DNA of 64,000 nt from positions 2,976,001 to 3,040,000 of the forward strand of contig NZ_CP054043.1 in NCBI RefSeq assembly GCF_013282725.1, read 5' to 3'. Positions 37,628 to 45,736 of this stretch are shown here, in pieces. The notes below the pieces were generated by a model. That model was not told the DNA's origin. It did not search any database and saw only the letters and a list, made by a program, of their open reading frames with translations. Position 1 is the stretch's first letter. The number at the start of each line of letters is the position of its first letter. A program made the position numbers and the translations under genes. This DNA comes from Yersinia mollaretii ATCC 43969 (lineage in GTDB: Bacteria; Pseudomonadota; Gammaproteobacteria; Enterobacterales; Enterobacteriaceae).

Positions 37628-39052
37628 ATGGGCGTGGTTTCAGGGACAGTTAAGTTGAAAATCTTTCGCGAAAGCGCGTGGTATAAAAAGCGAAAATCCT
37701 ACCGGGTATTATTCTGGCGTGAGATAACGCCGCTGGCGATTCCGCTGTTTATTGAAGGGCTGTGTGTCCTGCTGATGGGGGTGTTTAGCACCCTGCTGGT
37801 GAGTTGGCTGGGCAAAGAAGCCATGGCAGCAGTGGGCTTGGCTGACAGCTTTAATATGCTGATGGCGGCCTTTTTTGCCTCTGTGGCGCTGGGCACTTCG
37901 GTCGTGGTGTCATTCAGTCTCGGCCAACGCAAGCGCAAACAGGCGCAAACGGCGGCTCGCGAGTCCATCTCTCTGCTGGTGTTAATCTCCCTACTCTTGG
38001 TGGTGCTGGTCCATTTTGCCGGTGAGGCCATTATCAATCTGATGGCGAATCAGGCCGATCCTGCTGTGAAAGCGATGGCGCTGACCTACCTGAATTTGAC
38101 GGTCTGGAACTACCCGGCCATGGCGATAACATTGGTGGGATGCGGCGCGCTACGGGGTGCGGGTAATACGCGATTGCCCATGTTTATCAATATTGCGATG
38201 AATATTCTCAATATTGCTATCAGTAGTGTGCTGATTTATGGCCTGTTTAGCTGGCAGGGATTGGGTTTTGTCGGCGCGGGTATCGGCATTACACTTTCCC
38301 GCTACCTCGGTGCCGCCGTGGTGGTCTTGGTGCTGATTTTCGGTGCCAACAATACCCTGCGCATCCCCTTTAAAGCCTACTTTATGCCCTTTACCTCGGC
38401 CATTATGTTTGAGGTGTTAAGCATTGGTATTCCCGCCAGTGTGGAGTCCGTGATGTTCAGCATTGGTAAGTTGATTACCCAGCGCTTTGTCGCGGGAATG
38501 GGGACGGAAGTTATTGCCGGTAACTTTATTGCTTTTTCAATCGTCGGGCTGATTAACCTGCCGGGCAATGCGCTGGGGTACAGTTCGACCATCATCATTG
38601 GCACGCGGCTGGGGAAGGGGCAGATTTTGCAGCCGATCCGCCAGCTTAAACATATCTTCTGGCTATCAACGGTGGGCGTCTGTTTTATCGCGCTGCTGTC
38701 GATCCCCACGGCCGGATATCTGGCCTCGCTCTACACCAATGAACCGGGCGTCATCGAGGTGGTTAAACATCTGATTTGGATAAATGCGCTGTTTATGCCG
38801 ATCTGGGCCGCGTCTTGGGTACTGCCATCGGGCTTGAAAGGGGCGAAAGATGCCCGCTATACCATGTGGGTAGCGCTGGCGGGGATGTGGGGTTGCCGCA
38901 TTATTGCTGGCTATATCTTGGGTATCACGCTGGGGTTTGGCGTCACGGGGGTGTGGATGGGGATGTTCCTCGACTGGATAGTGCGCGGCGTGCTGTTCTA
39001 TCGGCGCATGTCCACTGGCCGCTGGCTGTGGCGCTATCGGCCAGTGGGTTAA
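37628..39052 (+). CDS. yeeO: MATE-family exporter, YeeO-like
   Basis: A 474-residue inner-membrane multidrug and toxin extrusion protein with 12 hydrophobic spans. The region YRVLFWREITPLAIPLFIE to LGKEAMAAVGLADSFNM, and later SASWVLPSGLKGAKDARYTMW (with AASWVLP here), closely matches E. coli YeeO, reported to export flavin cofactors. The N terminus is shorter than the annotated E. coli protein, in line with a probable over-extension there. Divergent from argG. The substrate here is not established by the sequence. Confidence 0.85.
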   Translation: MGVVSGTVKLKIFRESAWYKKRKSYRVLFWREITPLAIPLFIEGLCVLLMGVFSTLLVSWLGKEAMAAVGLADSFNMLMAAFFASVALGTSVVVSFSLGQRKRKQAQTAARESISLLVLISLLLVVLVHFAGEAIINLMANQADPAVKAMALTYLNLTVWNYPAMAITLVGCGALRGAGNTRLPMFINIAMNILNIAISSVLIYGLFSWQGLGFVGAGIGITLSRYLGAAVVVLVLIFGANNTLRIPFKAYFMPFTSAIMFEVLSIGIPASVESVMFSIGKLITQRFVAGMGTEVIAGNFIAFSIVGLINLPGNALGYSSTIIIGTRLGKGQILQPIRQLKHIFWLSTVGVCFIALLSIPTAGYLASLYTNEPGVIEVVKHLIWINALFMPIWAASWVLPSGLKGAKDARYTMWVALAGMWGCRIIAGYILGITLGFGVTGVWMGMFLDWIVRGVLFYRRMSTGRWLWRYRPVG

Positions 39053-39179
39053 GTCGAATAATTAAGCATTTCCTGCCGATTGCCGATAAAAGAGATAAGC
39101 AGAATGTTATTCCTTATTTTCCGAATGACTTAATTCGCCTTGTAACCACTTATCACTCTTCATTCGCATTGGGGAAAGT

Positions 39180-40154
39180 ATGGATAATTTTCAAAAAGAG
39201 ATTGAGGAGAGAACTAATCTCACCTCATCAAACCGGTTTGAGCTGTTGCTGTTTCGCTTGGGCGAGTCGCAAGATGAAGAGAAATCCGAGCTGTTTGGCA
39301 TCAACGTGTTCAAACTACGTGAAATTGTGCCTATGCCGACCCTGACCAAGGCGGCGGGTATGGTGTCGCCAATGATGGGGATGGCGAATATTCGTGGGGA
39401 GATTATTCCTGTGATTGATCTTCCGGCGATTGTCGGCTGTGAGCCAAAAACCGGATTAAATATTCTGCTGGTGACCGAATATGCCCGCAGTACTCAGGCA
39501 TTCGCGGTGGAGTCGGTCGACGATATTGTCCGCCTCGAGTGGAGCCAAGTGCTGGCGGCCGACGCGGGGGTTAAGAGCCGTAATATCACCAGTATTGCTC
39601 GGCTGGATAATGACACCGCAAGTAATCGTCTGGCTTTGGTGCTGGATGTTGAACAGATTTTGTATGACATCATTCCCGCCAATCGTAATGTTCAAATCGA
39701 CAGCACCAAAACCAAGGCATTTGATCTGAAACCCGGTTCTGTTGCCATTGTGGCGGAAGATTCTAAGGTGGCCCGTTCGATGCTGGAACAAGGGTTGAAG
39801 ATGATGGATATTCCTGCCGTGATGCATATCACGGGTCTGGAGGCGTGGAATAAGATTCGCAAGATGGCCGATGAGGCGAGGGCAGAGGGCAAGCCTATCT
39901 CGGATAAAATCGCTTTTGTGTTAACTGATTTGGAAATGCCAGAAATGGACGGCTTTACATTGACGCTAAATATTAAACGCGATGAGTTCCTGAAGCATAT
40001 TCCGGTGATTATCCACTCCTCGTTGTCGGGCAGTGCAAATGAAGATCATGTCCGCAAAGTGGGGGCGGATGCTTATGTGGCAAAATTCGAAGTCAATGAA
40101 TTGGAAGCCGCCATCCACAGTGCCCTAGATTCAAAGAAAGCCCTGAACGGGTAA
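39180..40154 (+). CDS. cheV: Chemotaxis coupling protein CheV
   Basis: A 324-residue hybrid with an N-terminal CheW-like domain (about 18-155) that couples receptors to CheA, and a C-terminal receiver domain (about 185-315). The CheW part shows ELFGINVFKLREIVPMP and MANIRGEIIPVIDL; the receiver has VAIVAEDSKVARSML and the phospho-acceptor region VLTDLEMPEMDGF. Ribosome site GGGGA precedes the ATG. Isolated from other chemotaxis genes in this window. Confidence 0.94.
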   Translation: MDNFQKEIEERTNLTSSNRFELLLFRLGESQDEEKSELFGINVFKLREIVPMPTLTKAAGMVSPMMGMANIRGEIIPVIDLPAIVGCEPKTGLNILLVTEYARSTQAFAVESVDDIVRLEWSQVLAADAGVKSRNITSIARLDNDTASNRLALVLDVEQILYDIIPANRNVQIDSTKTKAFDLKPGSVAIVAEDSKVARSMLEQGLKMMDIPAVMHITGLEAWNKIRKMADEARAEGKPISDKIAFVLTDLEMPEMDGFTLTLNIKRDEFLKHIPVIIHSSLSGSANEDHVRKVGADAYVAKFEVNELEAAIHSALDSKKALNG

Positions 40155-40171
40155 TCTATCCTCCTGTTTTG

Positions 40172-40211
40172 GTCTCTAAGCTATTGATCTGCATTACAAT
40201 GGCTTAGAGAC
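40172..40211 (+). terminator. Hairpin after cheV
   Basis: GTCTCTAAGC (40172-40181) pairs perfectly with GCTTAGAGAC (40202-40211) over a 20-base loop that itself contains ATTG/CAAT. It lies 17 bases after cheV. There is no T run, so it may be a transcript-end stabiliser or a bidirectional element rather than a simple intrinsic terminator. Confidence 0.5.
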
Positions 40212-40278
40212 TGGACTCACCCTGTGATGGCAAGGGTTCAGTCAAAAGCTAGCACTGGCGCAATGGCAGAAACCCCAA

Positions 40279-40284
40279 TATAAT
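40279..40284 (+). promoter_or_regulatory. Promoter -10 element of the ABC-F leader transcript
   Basis: A perfect TATAAT, about 45 bases before the leader ORF. The -35 region (around 40256-40261) is poor, which would fit a weak or activated promoter. Assigned by eye. Confidence 0.5.
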
Positions 40285-40324
40285 CTCTTTATTCATTCAC
40301 TAACGCTATTTAAGGAGGATTACT

Positions 40325-40408
40325 ATGTTGACCCGTGAATTGTTTCTTTTTTCACTCGTCTTTAGTGATCGTGATGGCTCAAGCATTACTGGTATCGTGC
40401 TGCGATAA
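40325..40408 (+). CDS. Putative 27-residue leader peptide upstream of the ABC-F gene
   Basis: An ORF of 27 codons preceded by a near-consensus ribosome site, AAGGAGGA (40312-40319), five bases from the ATG. The product begins MLTRELFLFSLVFSDRDGSS and ends in GIVLR. It has no recognised homologue in my memory. Its 3' half encodes the left arm of the hairpin GCTCAAGCA/TGCTTGAGC (40377-40385 with 40411-40419), and its stop codon lies in that hairpin, so translation would disturb the fold. The ribosome site is far better than that of the following gene, suggesting the peptide is translated to regulate it. Confidence 0.65.
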   Translation: MLTRELFLFSLVFSDRDGSSITGIVLR

Positions 40409-40512
40409 CCTGCTTGAGCGAAGCTAACTAACACTCTGAGAACTTCCCTCCAGCTTACTGGTTATCGTCAGTTTCTTTGACGATCGGCATCTCTATGCCT
40501 GTAAAACTTGAG
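40377..40512 (+). promoter_or_regulatory. Candidate translational attenuator with alternative hairpins
   Basis: CGATAACC (40403-40410) can pair locally with GGTATCG (40391-40397) or, with all eight bases, with GGTTATCG (40460-40467). The latter segment is also the left arm of ATCGTCA/TGACGAT (40464-40470 with 40478-40484). CTCAAG (40378-40383) can pair with the local CTTGAG (40413-40418) or with CTTGAG at 40507-40512, which covers the weak ribosome site of the ABC-F gene. These alternatives are mutually exclusive. Confidence 0.55.
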
Positions 40513-40518
40513 TAAGCC

Positions 40519-42276
40519 ATGACCACATTACTTTCTACACAATCTGTCTGTTACGACAACACCTTCGGCCCACTGCTGGCTGAGATCTCTTTTGGCCTGA
40601 AAAAAGGCGACCGCATTGGTCTGATAGGCCATAACGGCAGTGGCAAAAGTACCCTGCTAAAAATCCTCAGCGGCGATCTGCCTGCGACTTCTGGCACGAT
40701 CACCACCGCCAACCAGTGCTTGGTGGCTCGCGTTGAACAACATCTGCCCGCCGCACTGGCTGATTGCACTCTGTTGGAGGCAGTGCTCAATCATCTACCC
40801 AACAGCCTGCATCAACCCGAACGCTGGCAAGCCGAAGTTTTACTGGTCAGTTTGGGCTTCGACGAAGCCGCTTGGGCGCTGACCGCCGGGACATTGAGTG
40901 GAGGGCAGCACACACGCCTGCTATTGGCGCGGGCGCTGATTCGTCAACCTGATTTGCTGTTGCTGGACGAACCCAGCAACCATCTGGACCTGCCCACACT
41001 GCTGTGGTTGGAGCAGTTCCTACTGAATTGGCTCGGCAGCTTTGTGCTGGTTTCCCATGACCGCAGCTTGCTGGACCATGTCACCAACTGCACTTGGATC
41101 TTACGCGACAAAAATCTACAGTTCATTCGGATGCCCTGCACCTTGGCGCGACAGGCGCTCGCGGAGAAAGATATCGCGGATAGCCATCGCCGTCAGGCCG
41201 AGCAGAAGGAGATTGATCGGGTGGCAAAAAGTGCCAAACGGCTGGCTATCTGGGGCAGCGTGTATGACAACGAGAAGCTGGCGCGCAAGGCCAAGCAGAT
41301 GGAGAAACAGGTCGATCGACTGAAGGATGAACAAACCCAACTGACGGCGGGTAACCAGTGGCAGTTGCGCCTAAACGGCGAGGCGCTACCGGCAGATCGG
41401 GTGCTGGCACTGTCAGCTTTGCGGGTGCGGCCTGCACCACTGGCTCCGGTACTATTCGAGCTGGATCAGTTGCGAGTAAAAAGCGGCGATCGCATTGCGT
41501 TGGTGGGACGTAACGGCTGCGGTAAATCTTCACTGCTGCACTGTTTGTGGCAGGCATTTAGCCAGTCAGAGGCCGCCGACGCAGGCGTGATGTTTCATCC
41601 CAAAGTGCGGGTCGGCTACTATGATCAGAGCCAGCAACAGCTACGTGATGAGGAGACATTAATTGAGGCGTTAGCGCCGTTCGCTTCGCTAACGGAAGAT
41701 CAGCGGAAAATGGCGCTCATTGGTGCCGGATTCCCCTATATCCGACATCAACAGCGGGTGAATACGCTGAGCGGTGGCGAGCGCTCGCGATTACTGTTTA
41801 TCGGCCTAACGCTGGCGAACTACTCGCTATTGCTGCTCGACGAGCCAACCAATCACCTTGATATGGAAGGTAAAGAGGAGCTGGCGGAGACGCTGAAGAC
41901 ATTCAGTGGCGCAGTGTTATTGGTCTCCCATGACCGGGCATTGATTGAGCAGAGCTGTAATCGTTTTTGGCTCATCCATCAACAGCGGCTGGAGGAGTGG
42001 CATGATATGGAGCCGGTTTACGCCATTTTGGCAGACAAATCGGCTCCCACGACTCTCCCGACGGCAACGCACTCAGCAGTAATGTTGCCCGCCGCAATGC
42101 AAGCAGAAGAAACACAAACGGAAAGTGAAGAGGAGCGCCTGTTGGCGACACTGTTGGATTTGGAAAGCAAACTCGCGGAGGATCTGGCGCGTAAACCCAA
42201 GCATCAGAAACTTGAGTTGCAACGGCAGTGGCAGCAGCAGATTACGCAACTTAATTCGCAGCTAGGGTTGGCGTAA
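40519..42276 (+). CDS. ABC-F family ribosome-associated ATPase
   Basis: A soluble 585-residue protein with two ABC domains and no membrane segment. First domain: Walker A GHNGSGKST at residues 37-45, signature LSGGQHTR near 126, Walker B LLLDEPSNHLD near 147. A charged linker (about 210-275, EQKEIDRVAKSAKRLAIWGS onwards) is the segment that in ABC-F proteins reaches into the ribosome. Second domain: GRNGCGKSS near 331, LSGGERSR and LLLDEPTNHLD. The C-terminal tail is helical. It is not clearly EttA, Uup, YbiT or YheS, so it may be an antibiotic-protection type; this is inference. Confidence 0.88.
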   Translation: MTTLLSTQSVCYDNTFGPLLAEISFGLKKGDRIGLIGHNGSGKSTLLKILSGDLPATSGTITTANQCLVARVEQHLPAALADCTLLEAVLNHLPNSLHQPERWQAEVLLVSLGFDEAAWALTAGTLSGGQHTRLLLARALIRQPDLLLLDEPSNHLDLPTLLWLEQFLLNWLGSFVLVSHDRSLLDHVTNCTWILRDKNLQFIRMPCTLARQALAEKDIADSHRRQAEQKEIDRVAKSAKRLAIWGSVYDNEKLARKAKQMEKQVDRLKDEQTQLTAGNQWQLRLNGEALPADRVLALSALRVRPAPLAPVLFELDQLRVKSGDRIALVGRNGCGKSSLLHCLWQAFSQSEAADAGVMFHPKVRVGYYDQSQQQLRDEETLIEALAPFASLTEDQRKMALIGAGFPYIRHQQRVNTLSGGERSRLLFIGLTLANYSLLLLDEPTNHLDMEGKEELAETLKTFSGAVLLVSHDRALIEQSCNRFWLIHQQRLEEWHDMEPVYAILADKSAPTTLPTATHSAVMLPAAMQAEETQTESEEERLLATLLDLESKLAEDLARKPKHQKLELQRQWQQQITQLNSQLGLA

Positions 42277-42444
42277 GCACTAGGCCGCAAGGAGGCGGCC
42301 ATATTCATCAACGACCCCGATGAATCAGTTACCGTGCTATTTATGCAATTTCACGCCATATCATGATTAGGTCCTGCAACCGGATACAGCCTCAAAAATT
42401 ACAGGTATAATCCCACACATTACTCAACGGGTTTAGAAGCGAAG

Positions 42445-42984
42445 ATGACAAAACTTACCTTACAAGAGCAGATGCTAAAAGCGGGATTAGTGTCCAGCAA
42501 AAAAATGGCCAAAGTCCAAAGAACAGCTAAAAAATCGCGAGTTCAGGCTCGTGAGGCAAGAGAGAGTGTGGAAGAAAATAAAAAAGCACAACTTGAGCGT
42601 GATAAGCAGCTGAGCGAACAACAAAAGCAAGCGGCTTTATCGAAAGAATATAAAGCTCAGGTAAAGCAGCTCATTGAAATGAACAGAATTAACATTTCAA
42701 AAGGCGATATTGGTTTTAACTTCACAGACAATAATTTAATTAAAAAAATTGTTGTGGATAAGACGACTCAAGCTCAGCTGATTAGTGGTCGTCTCGCCAT
42801 TGCCCGTTTGACTGTTGATAACAAGGCTGAGAGTGAATACGCGATTATCCCCGCGAGCGTAGCCGACAAAATTGCGCAGCGAGATGCGAACAGTATTGTA
42901 TTGAATAGTGCGCTGAGTCAGGAAGAGCAGGATGAAGAAGATCCCTATGCTGATTTTAAAGTGCCTGATGATTTGATGTGGTAA
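42445..42984 (+). CDS. yaiL: YaiL-like nucleoprotein (DUF2058)
   Basis: A 179-residue, charged protein of the YaiL/DUF2058 family. The N-terminal 75 residues (LTLQEQMLKAGLVSSKKMAKVQR then a long Lys/Glu/Gln-rich stretch) look helical and possibly coiled-coil; the C-terminal part (about 80-160) is globular, with INISKGDIGFNFTDNN, and the tail is acidic (EEQDEEDPYADFKVPDD). E. coli YaiL has been found near the nucleoid; its function is unknown. Followed convergently by the RluA-family gene 9 bases later. Confidence 0.82.
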   Translation: MTKLTLQEQMLKAGLVSSKKMAKVQRTAKKSRVQAREARESVEENKKAQLERDKQLSEQQKQAALSKEYKAQVKQLIEMNRINISKGDIGFNFTDNNLIKKIVVDKTTQAQLISGRLAIARLTVDNKAESEYAIIPASVADKIAQRDANSIVLNSALSQEEQDEEDPYADFKVPDDLMW

Positions 42985-42993
42985 TTAACATTT

Positions 42994-43692
42994 TCAGAAC
43001 GGGCTGGGGTTACGGGCTTTGATACACTTTCCGCCAATGGGATGAACAAAATGCAGCTCACTGGCGTGCAGCATCAGTCTAAGTGTCCGTTCAGTCCCTG
43101 GCAGCAGGCGACCGCCATATAAGTCACAGCCCAAAATAGGGTGGCCCAACTGCTGACAGTGGATGCGGAGTTGATGAGTGCGTCCGGTTTCCGGGGTTAG
43201 TTGTACCCGCGTCAATGGCAGTAACGTCCCGTCTTCCAACTCATGATAAAAGCGCTCAACGACTCGGTAACCGGAGCGAGCGGGCTTGCCGTGGATGGCG
43301 CAAATTGACATCAGCGGGAACAGTGCTGGGTCTTTGGCAATTGCTGCGTCTATCACTCCTTCGTTGTCGTCCAGATGTCCGCAGAGCAGCGCGCTGTACA
43401 CTTTGGTCACCGTGCGCTGGCTAAACTGTTGGCAGAGTGCGGCATTTATCGCCTTATTGCGGGCAATCACCATCAGCCCGGAAGTCCCGAAATCAAGTCG
43501 GTGAACCAGAGTGCAGCCGGGGAAAATCTGTACCAGCCGATGATGGACCGAATCGAGATTTTGCGGATTCTTCCCCGAGAGGCTGAGCAGCCCGGCGGGT
43601 TTATTGATCAGCACTAGATGATCGTCCTGATAGAGAGTCTCGATCTTGTCATGGCACGGCGGGGCAATAAAAGTATCGATAATCTTAGACAT
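42994..43692 (-). CDS. RluA-family RNA pseudouridine synthase
   Basis: A 232-residue pseudouridine synthase without an S4 domain. The catalytic motif HRLDFGTSGLMVIARNK lies at about residue 63, the Asp being the nucleophile, and TPETGRTHQLRIHCQQLGHPILGC at about residue 165 is the conserved substrate-binding region. Length resembles RluA, but the intervening sequence is clearly different from E. coli RluA, so the target uridine is left open. Convergent with the YaiL-like gene. Confidence 0.9.
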   Translation of the reverse strand: MSKIIDTFIAPPCHDKIETLYQDDHLVLINKPAGLLSLSGKNPQNLDSVHHRLVQIFPGCTLVHRLDFGTSGLMVIARNKAINAALCQQFSQRTVTKVYSALLCGHLDDNEGVIDAAIAKDPALFPLMSICAIHGKPARSGYRVVERFYHELEDGTLLPLTRVQLTPETGRTHQLRIHCQQLGHPILGCDLYGGRLLPGTERTLRLMLHASELHFVHPIGGKCIKARNPSPF

Positions 43693-43764
43693 CAGGCTAC
43701 TCGGATGAAGAGTGGGAGCGGATGATAACGAATTTTAAGCCGACTGTCAGAAACGACTGAAAAG

Positions 43765-43800
43765 CAAAAAACCCGCCTAAGTTTCCTTAAGCGGGCTTCT
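43765..43800 (-). terminator. Terminator of the first tRNA-Asn gene
   Basis: CCCGCCTAAG (43772-43781) pairs with CTTAAGCGGG (43786-43795), with one mismatch and a four-base loop, and a T run on the minus strand (43766-43771). A near-identical copy lies at 56441-56471. Confidence 0.85.
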
Positions 43801-43806
43801 CTAATA

Positions 43807-43882
43807 TGGCTCCTCTGACTGGACTCGAACCAGTGACATACGGATTAACAGTCCGCCGTTCTACCGACTGAACTACAGAGGA
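43807..43882 (-). tRNA. tRNA-Asn (GUU), copy 1
   Basis: On the minus strand the 76 bases start TCCTCTGTAGTTCAGTCGG, have anticodon GTT within the loop CTGTTAA, the T arm CTGGTTCGAGTCCAG, and end GCCA, with the CCTCTG/CAGAGG acceptor stem intact. Yersinia asn tRNA genes are integration sites of the high-pathogenicity island; this copy is unoccupied, with the 3' end CCAGTCAGAGGAGCCA followed by TAT. Confidence 0.97.
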
Positions 43883-44110
43883 ATCGTTTGAACGAGGCGA
43901 ATAATAGCGGGGGTATAGGCGTTTGTCAAAGTAGAAAAACGCTAAAAATGCGCGTTTGCTGAGAGAATGAGCTTATTGGCGTGTTTTTCAGCAAAGTTGC
44001 ACTTTTTCCCGTCAGTTATTCCCCTTGTTAAGTCGCTCACACTATTCGGCTCCACCATGCTTCGCATCCTCACGCGGATCAGGTATAGTTCCGCTTTTTG
44101 CGAAGGTAAC

Positions 44111-44983
44111 ATGCTGACTAACTCCTCCATTCGTCTCAATAAATACATTAGCGAAAGCGGTATCTGTTCTCGTCGCGATGCTGATCGTTACATCGAACAA
44201 GGAAATGTTTTTATTAACGGCAAGCGGGCTGCGGTCGGCGTTCAGGTCTTTCCTGGAGATGTAGTGAAAGTTAACGGTCAGACTATCGAGCCGCGTAATG
44301 AAGAGGACTTGGTGCTGATCGCGCTGAATAAGCCGGTGGGGGTCATCAGTACCACGGAAGATGGTGAGCAGAATAACATCGTTGATTTTGTTAACCATAG
44401 CAAACGGGTCTTTCCGATCGGGCGGCTGGATAAAGATTCGCAGGGGCTGATTTTACTGACCAATCACGGCGATTTGGTCAACAAGATCCTGCGCGCAGGG
44501 AATGATCACGAAAAAGAGTATGTCGTGACCGTCAACAAGCCGGTGACTGACGAATTTATTCTCGGTTTGGGGGCGGGTGTACCCATGCTGGGAACGGTGA
44601 CCAAGAAGTGCAAAGTGAAGAAAGAGTCCACCTTTGTGTTTCGTATCACGCTGGTACAAGGGCTTAATCGCCAGATTCGCCGCATGACTAAGCACTTTGG
44701 CTATGAAGTGACGAAGCTTGAGCGCGTCCGCATCATGAATATCAGCCTGAAAGGGCTGCCGCAGGGTGAGTGGCGAGATTTGACCGAAGATGAACTTATC
44801 GAGTTATTTAAGCTGATTGAAAACTCATCGTCCGACGAAAAACCAGCGAAAAAAGCACCGGTTAAGCGTGTCGAAGCGAAAAGAGTGAGCATCAGTGGGC
44901 CGAAAAAAGCCGAAAAACCTGACAGTAATGCGGCAGCCCGTAAGCGCTTTGCCCAGCCAGGGCGTAAGAAGAAAGGGCGCTAA
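44111..44983 (+). CDS. rluF: 23S rRNA pseudouridine(2604) synthase RluF
   Basis: Makes pseudouridine at position 2604 of 23S rRNA and position 35 of tRNA-Tyr in E. coli. 290 residues, the same as E. coli RluF. An S4 RNA-binding domain (about 6-50, [20 protein letters not shown]) is followed by the synthase domain with the catalytic [15 protein letters not shown] near residue 103 and [20 protein letters not shown]; the basic tail ends [11 protein letters not shown] 44111 has an AAGG ribosome site; the longer reading from 43967 is rejected. Confidence 0.96.
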   Translation: MLTNSSIRLNKYISESGICSRRDADRYIEQGNVFINGKRAAVGVQVFPGDVVKVNGQTIEPRNEEDLVLIALNKPVGVISTTEDGEQNNIVDFVNHSKRVFPIGRLDKDSQGLILLTNHGDLVNKILRAGNDHEKEYVVTVNKPVTDEFILGLGAGVPMLGTVTKKCKVKKESTFVFRITLVQGLNRQIRRMTKHFGYEVTKLERVRIMNISLKGLPQGEWRDLTEDELIELFKLIENSSSDEKPAKKAPVKRVEAKRVSISGPKKAEKPDSNAAARKRFAQPGRKKKGR

Positions 44984-44995
44984 AATCGCATTCTG

Positions 44996-45736
44996 TTACG
45001 GTGTCACTTTGACTAACTGACTGTTTTTGACCTCATTACCGGCATCATTGAAGTAAATATAATTCAGGGTCACTCCACCTTTGAGTGATGTCGGTTGCTG
45101 TTCAAAATGATATTGGCGCTCGGCAAATGGGGTCACCATCATGTCCATCTCTTGGGCGACCAAATAGCTTTTTTGCTGGTTTTGCAACTGAATCTGGCCA
45201 AAAGAGACGTGGTAGGGGGTGGGGTTATGGGCGGTGAGAACGTATTCATTATTCTGCTTTTTGAGAGTGAAAGTGACTTTTTTCAGCGCTTCAGCGGGTT
45301 GCGGTGTTAACCCGTCGGGGCGATAGAAAATCTTCATCTGGGTGTTCATCGCCATCGCCACCTGAGCATGGGCATCAACATTACGCCGTGTTTTCGGCGG
45401 GATTTCGTATAGATTTAGCCAGTAAACTGATTCCCGATCAGTGGGTAGATTGTCGCCTTTATTGATAATCCGAAGCCCCTGAGCTGCCCCTGCTTGCATT
45501 TTGAAAACAGCAGGTAACACCATAAACGGCGCTTTACTCTGATCCGGCGTGCTGTCCACGTCGCCATCATCAATCCAAGTCTGTACCACCACCGGATAGT
45601 CATTGGTATTCGCCAACATCAGTGTGCGCTCGCGCGATTCGGGCTGATAAATCATGCGCGTCGCCCCCGCCACTAGCCCGGCGACAGCATGCTGATGAAG
45701 AGTTAACATCAGTAACAACAGGCATAAGTATCTCAT
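44996..45736 (-). CDS. Periplasmic fimbrial chaperone, second copy
   Basis: A 246-residue PapD-family chaperone with signal peptide (MRYLCLLLLMLTLHQHAVA) and two Ig-like domains. The conserved segment DRESVYWLNLYEIPPKTRRN at about residue 101 carries the G1-strand region, and MIYQPESRERTLMLANTNDYPVVVQTWIDDG lies at the N-terminal domain. Last gene of the fimbrial operon; its ATG overlaps the tip-protein stop (ATGA), suggesting it serves that subunit specifically. Confidence 0.92.
   Translation of the reverse strand: MRYLCLLLLMLTLHQHAVAGLVAGATRMIYQPESRERTLMLANTNDYPVVVQTWIDDGDVDSTPDQSKAPFMVLPAVFKMQAGAAQGLRIINKGDNLPTDRESVYWLNLYEIPPKTRRNVDAHAQVAMAMNTQMKIFYRPDGLTPQPAEALKKVTFTLKKQNNEYVLTAHNPTPYHVSFGQIQLQNQQKSYLVAQEMDMMVTPFAERQYHFEQQPTSLKGGVTLNYIYFNDAGNEVKNSQLVKVTP

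Larger units (their letters stand above)
40155..40518 (+). other. Long structured leader region of the ABC-F gene
   Basis: The 364 bases between cheV and the ABC-F gene contain, in order, a 10-bp perfect hairpin (40172-40211), a TATAAT -10 element (40279-40284), a strong ribosome site (40312-40319), a 27-codon ORF (40325-40408) and several competing hairpins up to the ABC-F start. The arrangement resembles a leader-peptide attenuator. Confidence 0.65.

Noticed and set aside
43967..44110. N-terminal extension of rluF
   Set aside because: ATG 44111 gives the exact length of E. coli RluF and has a ribosome site.
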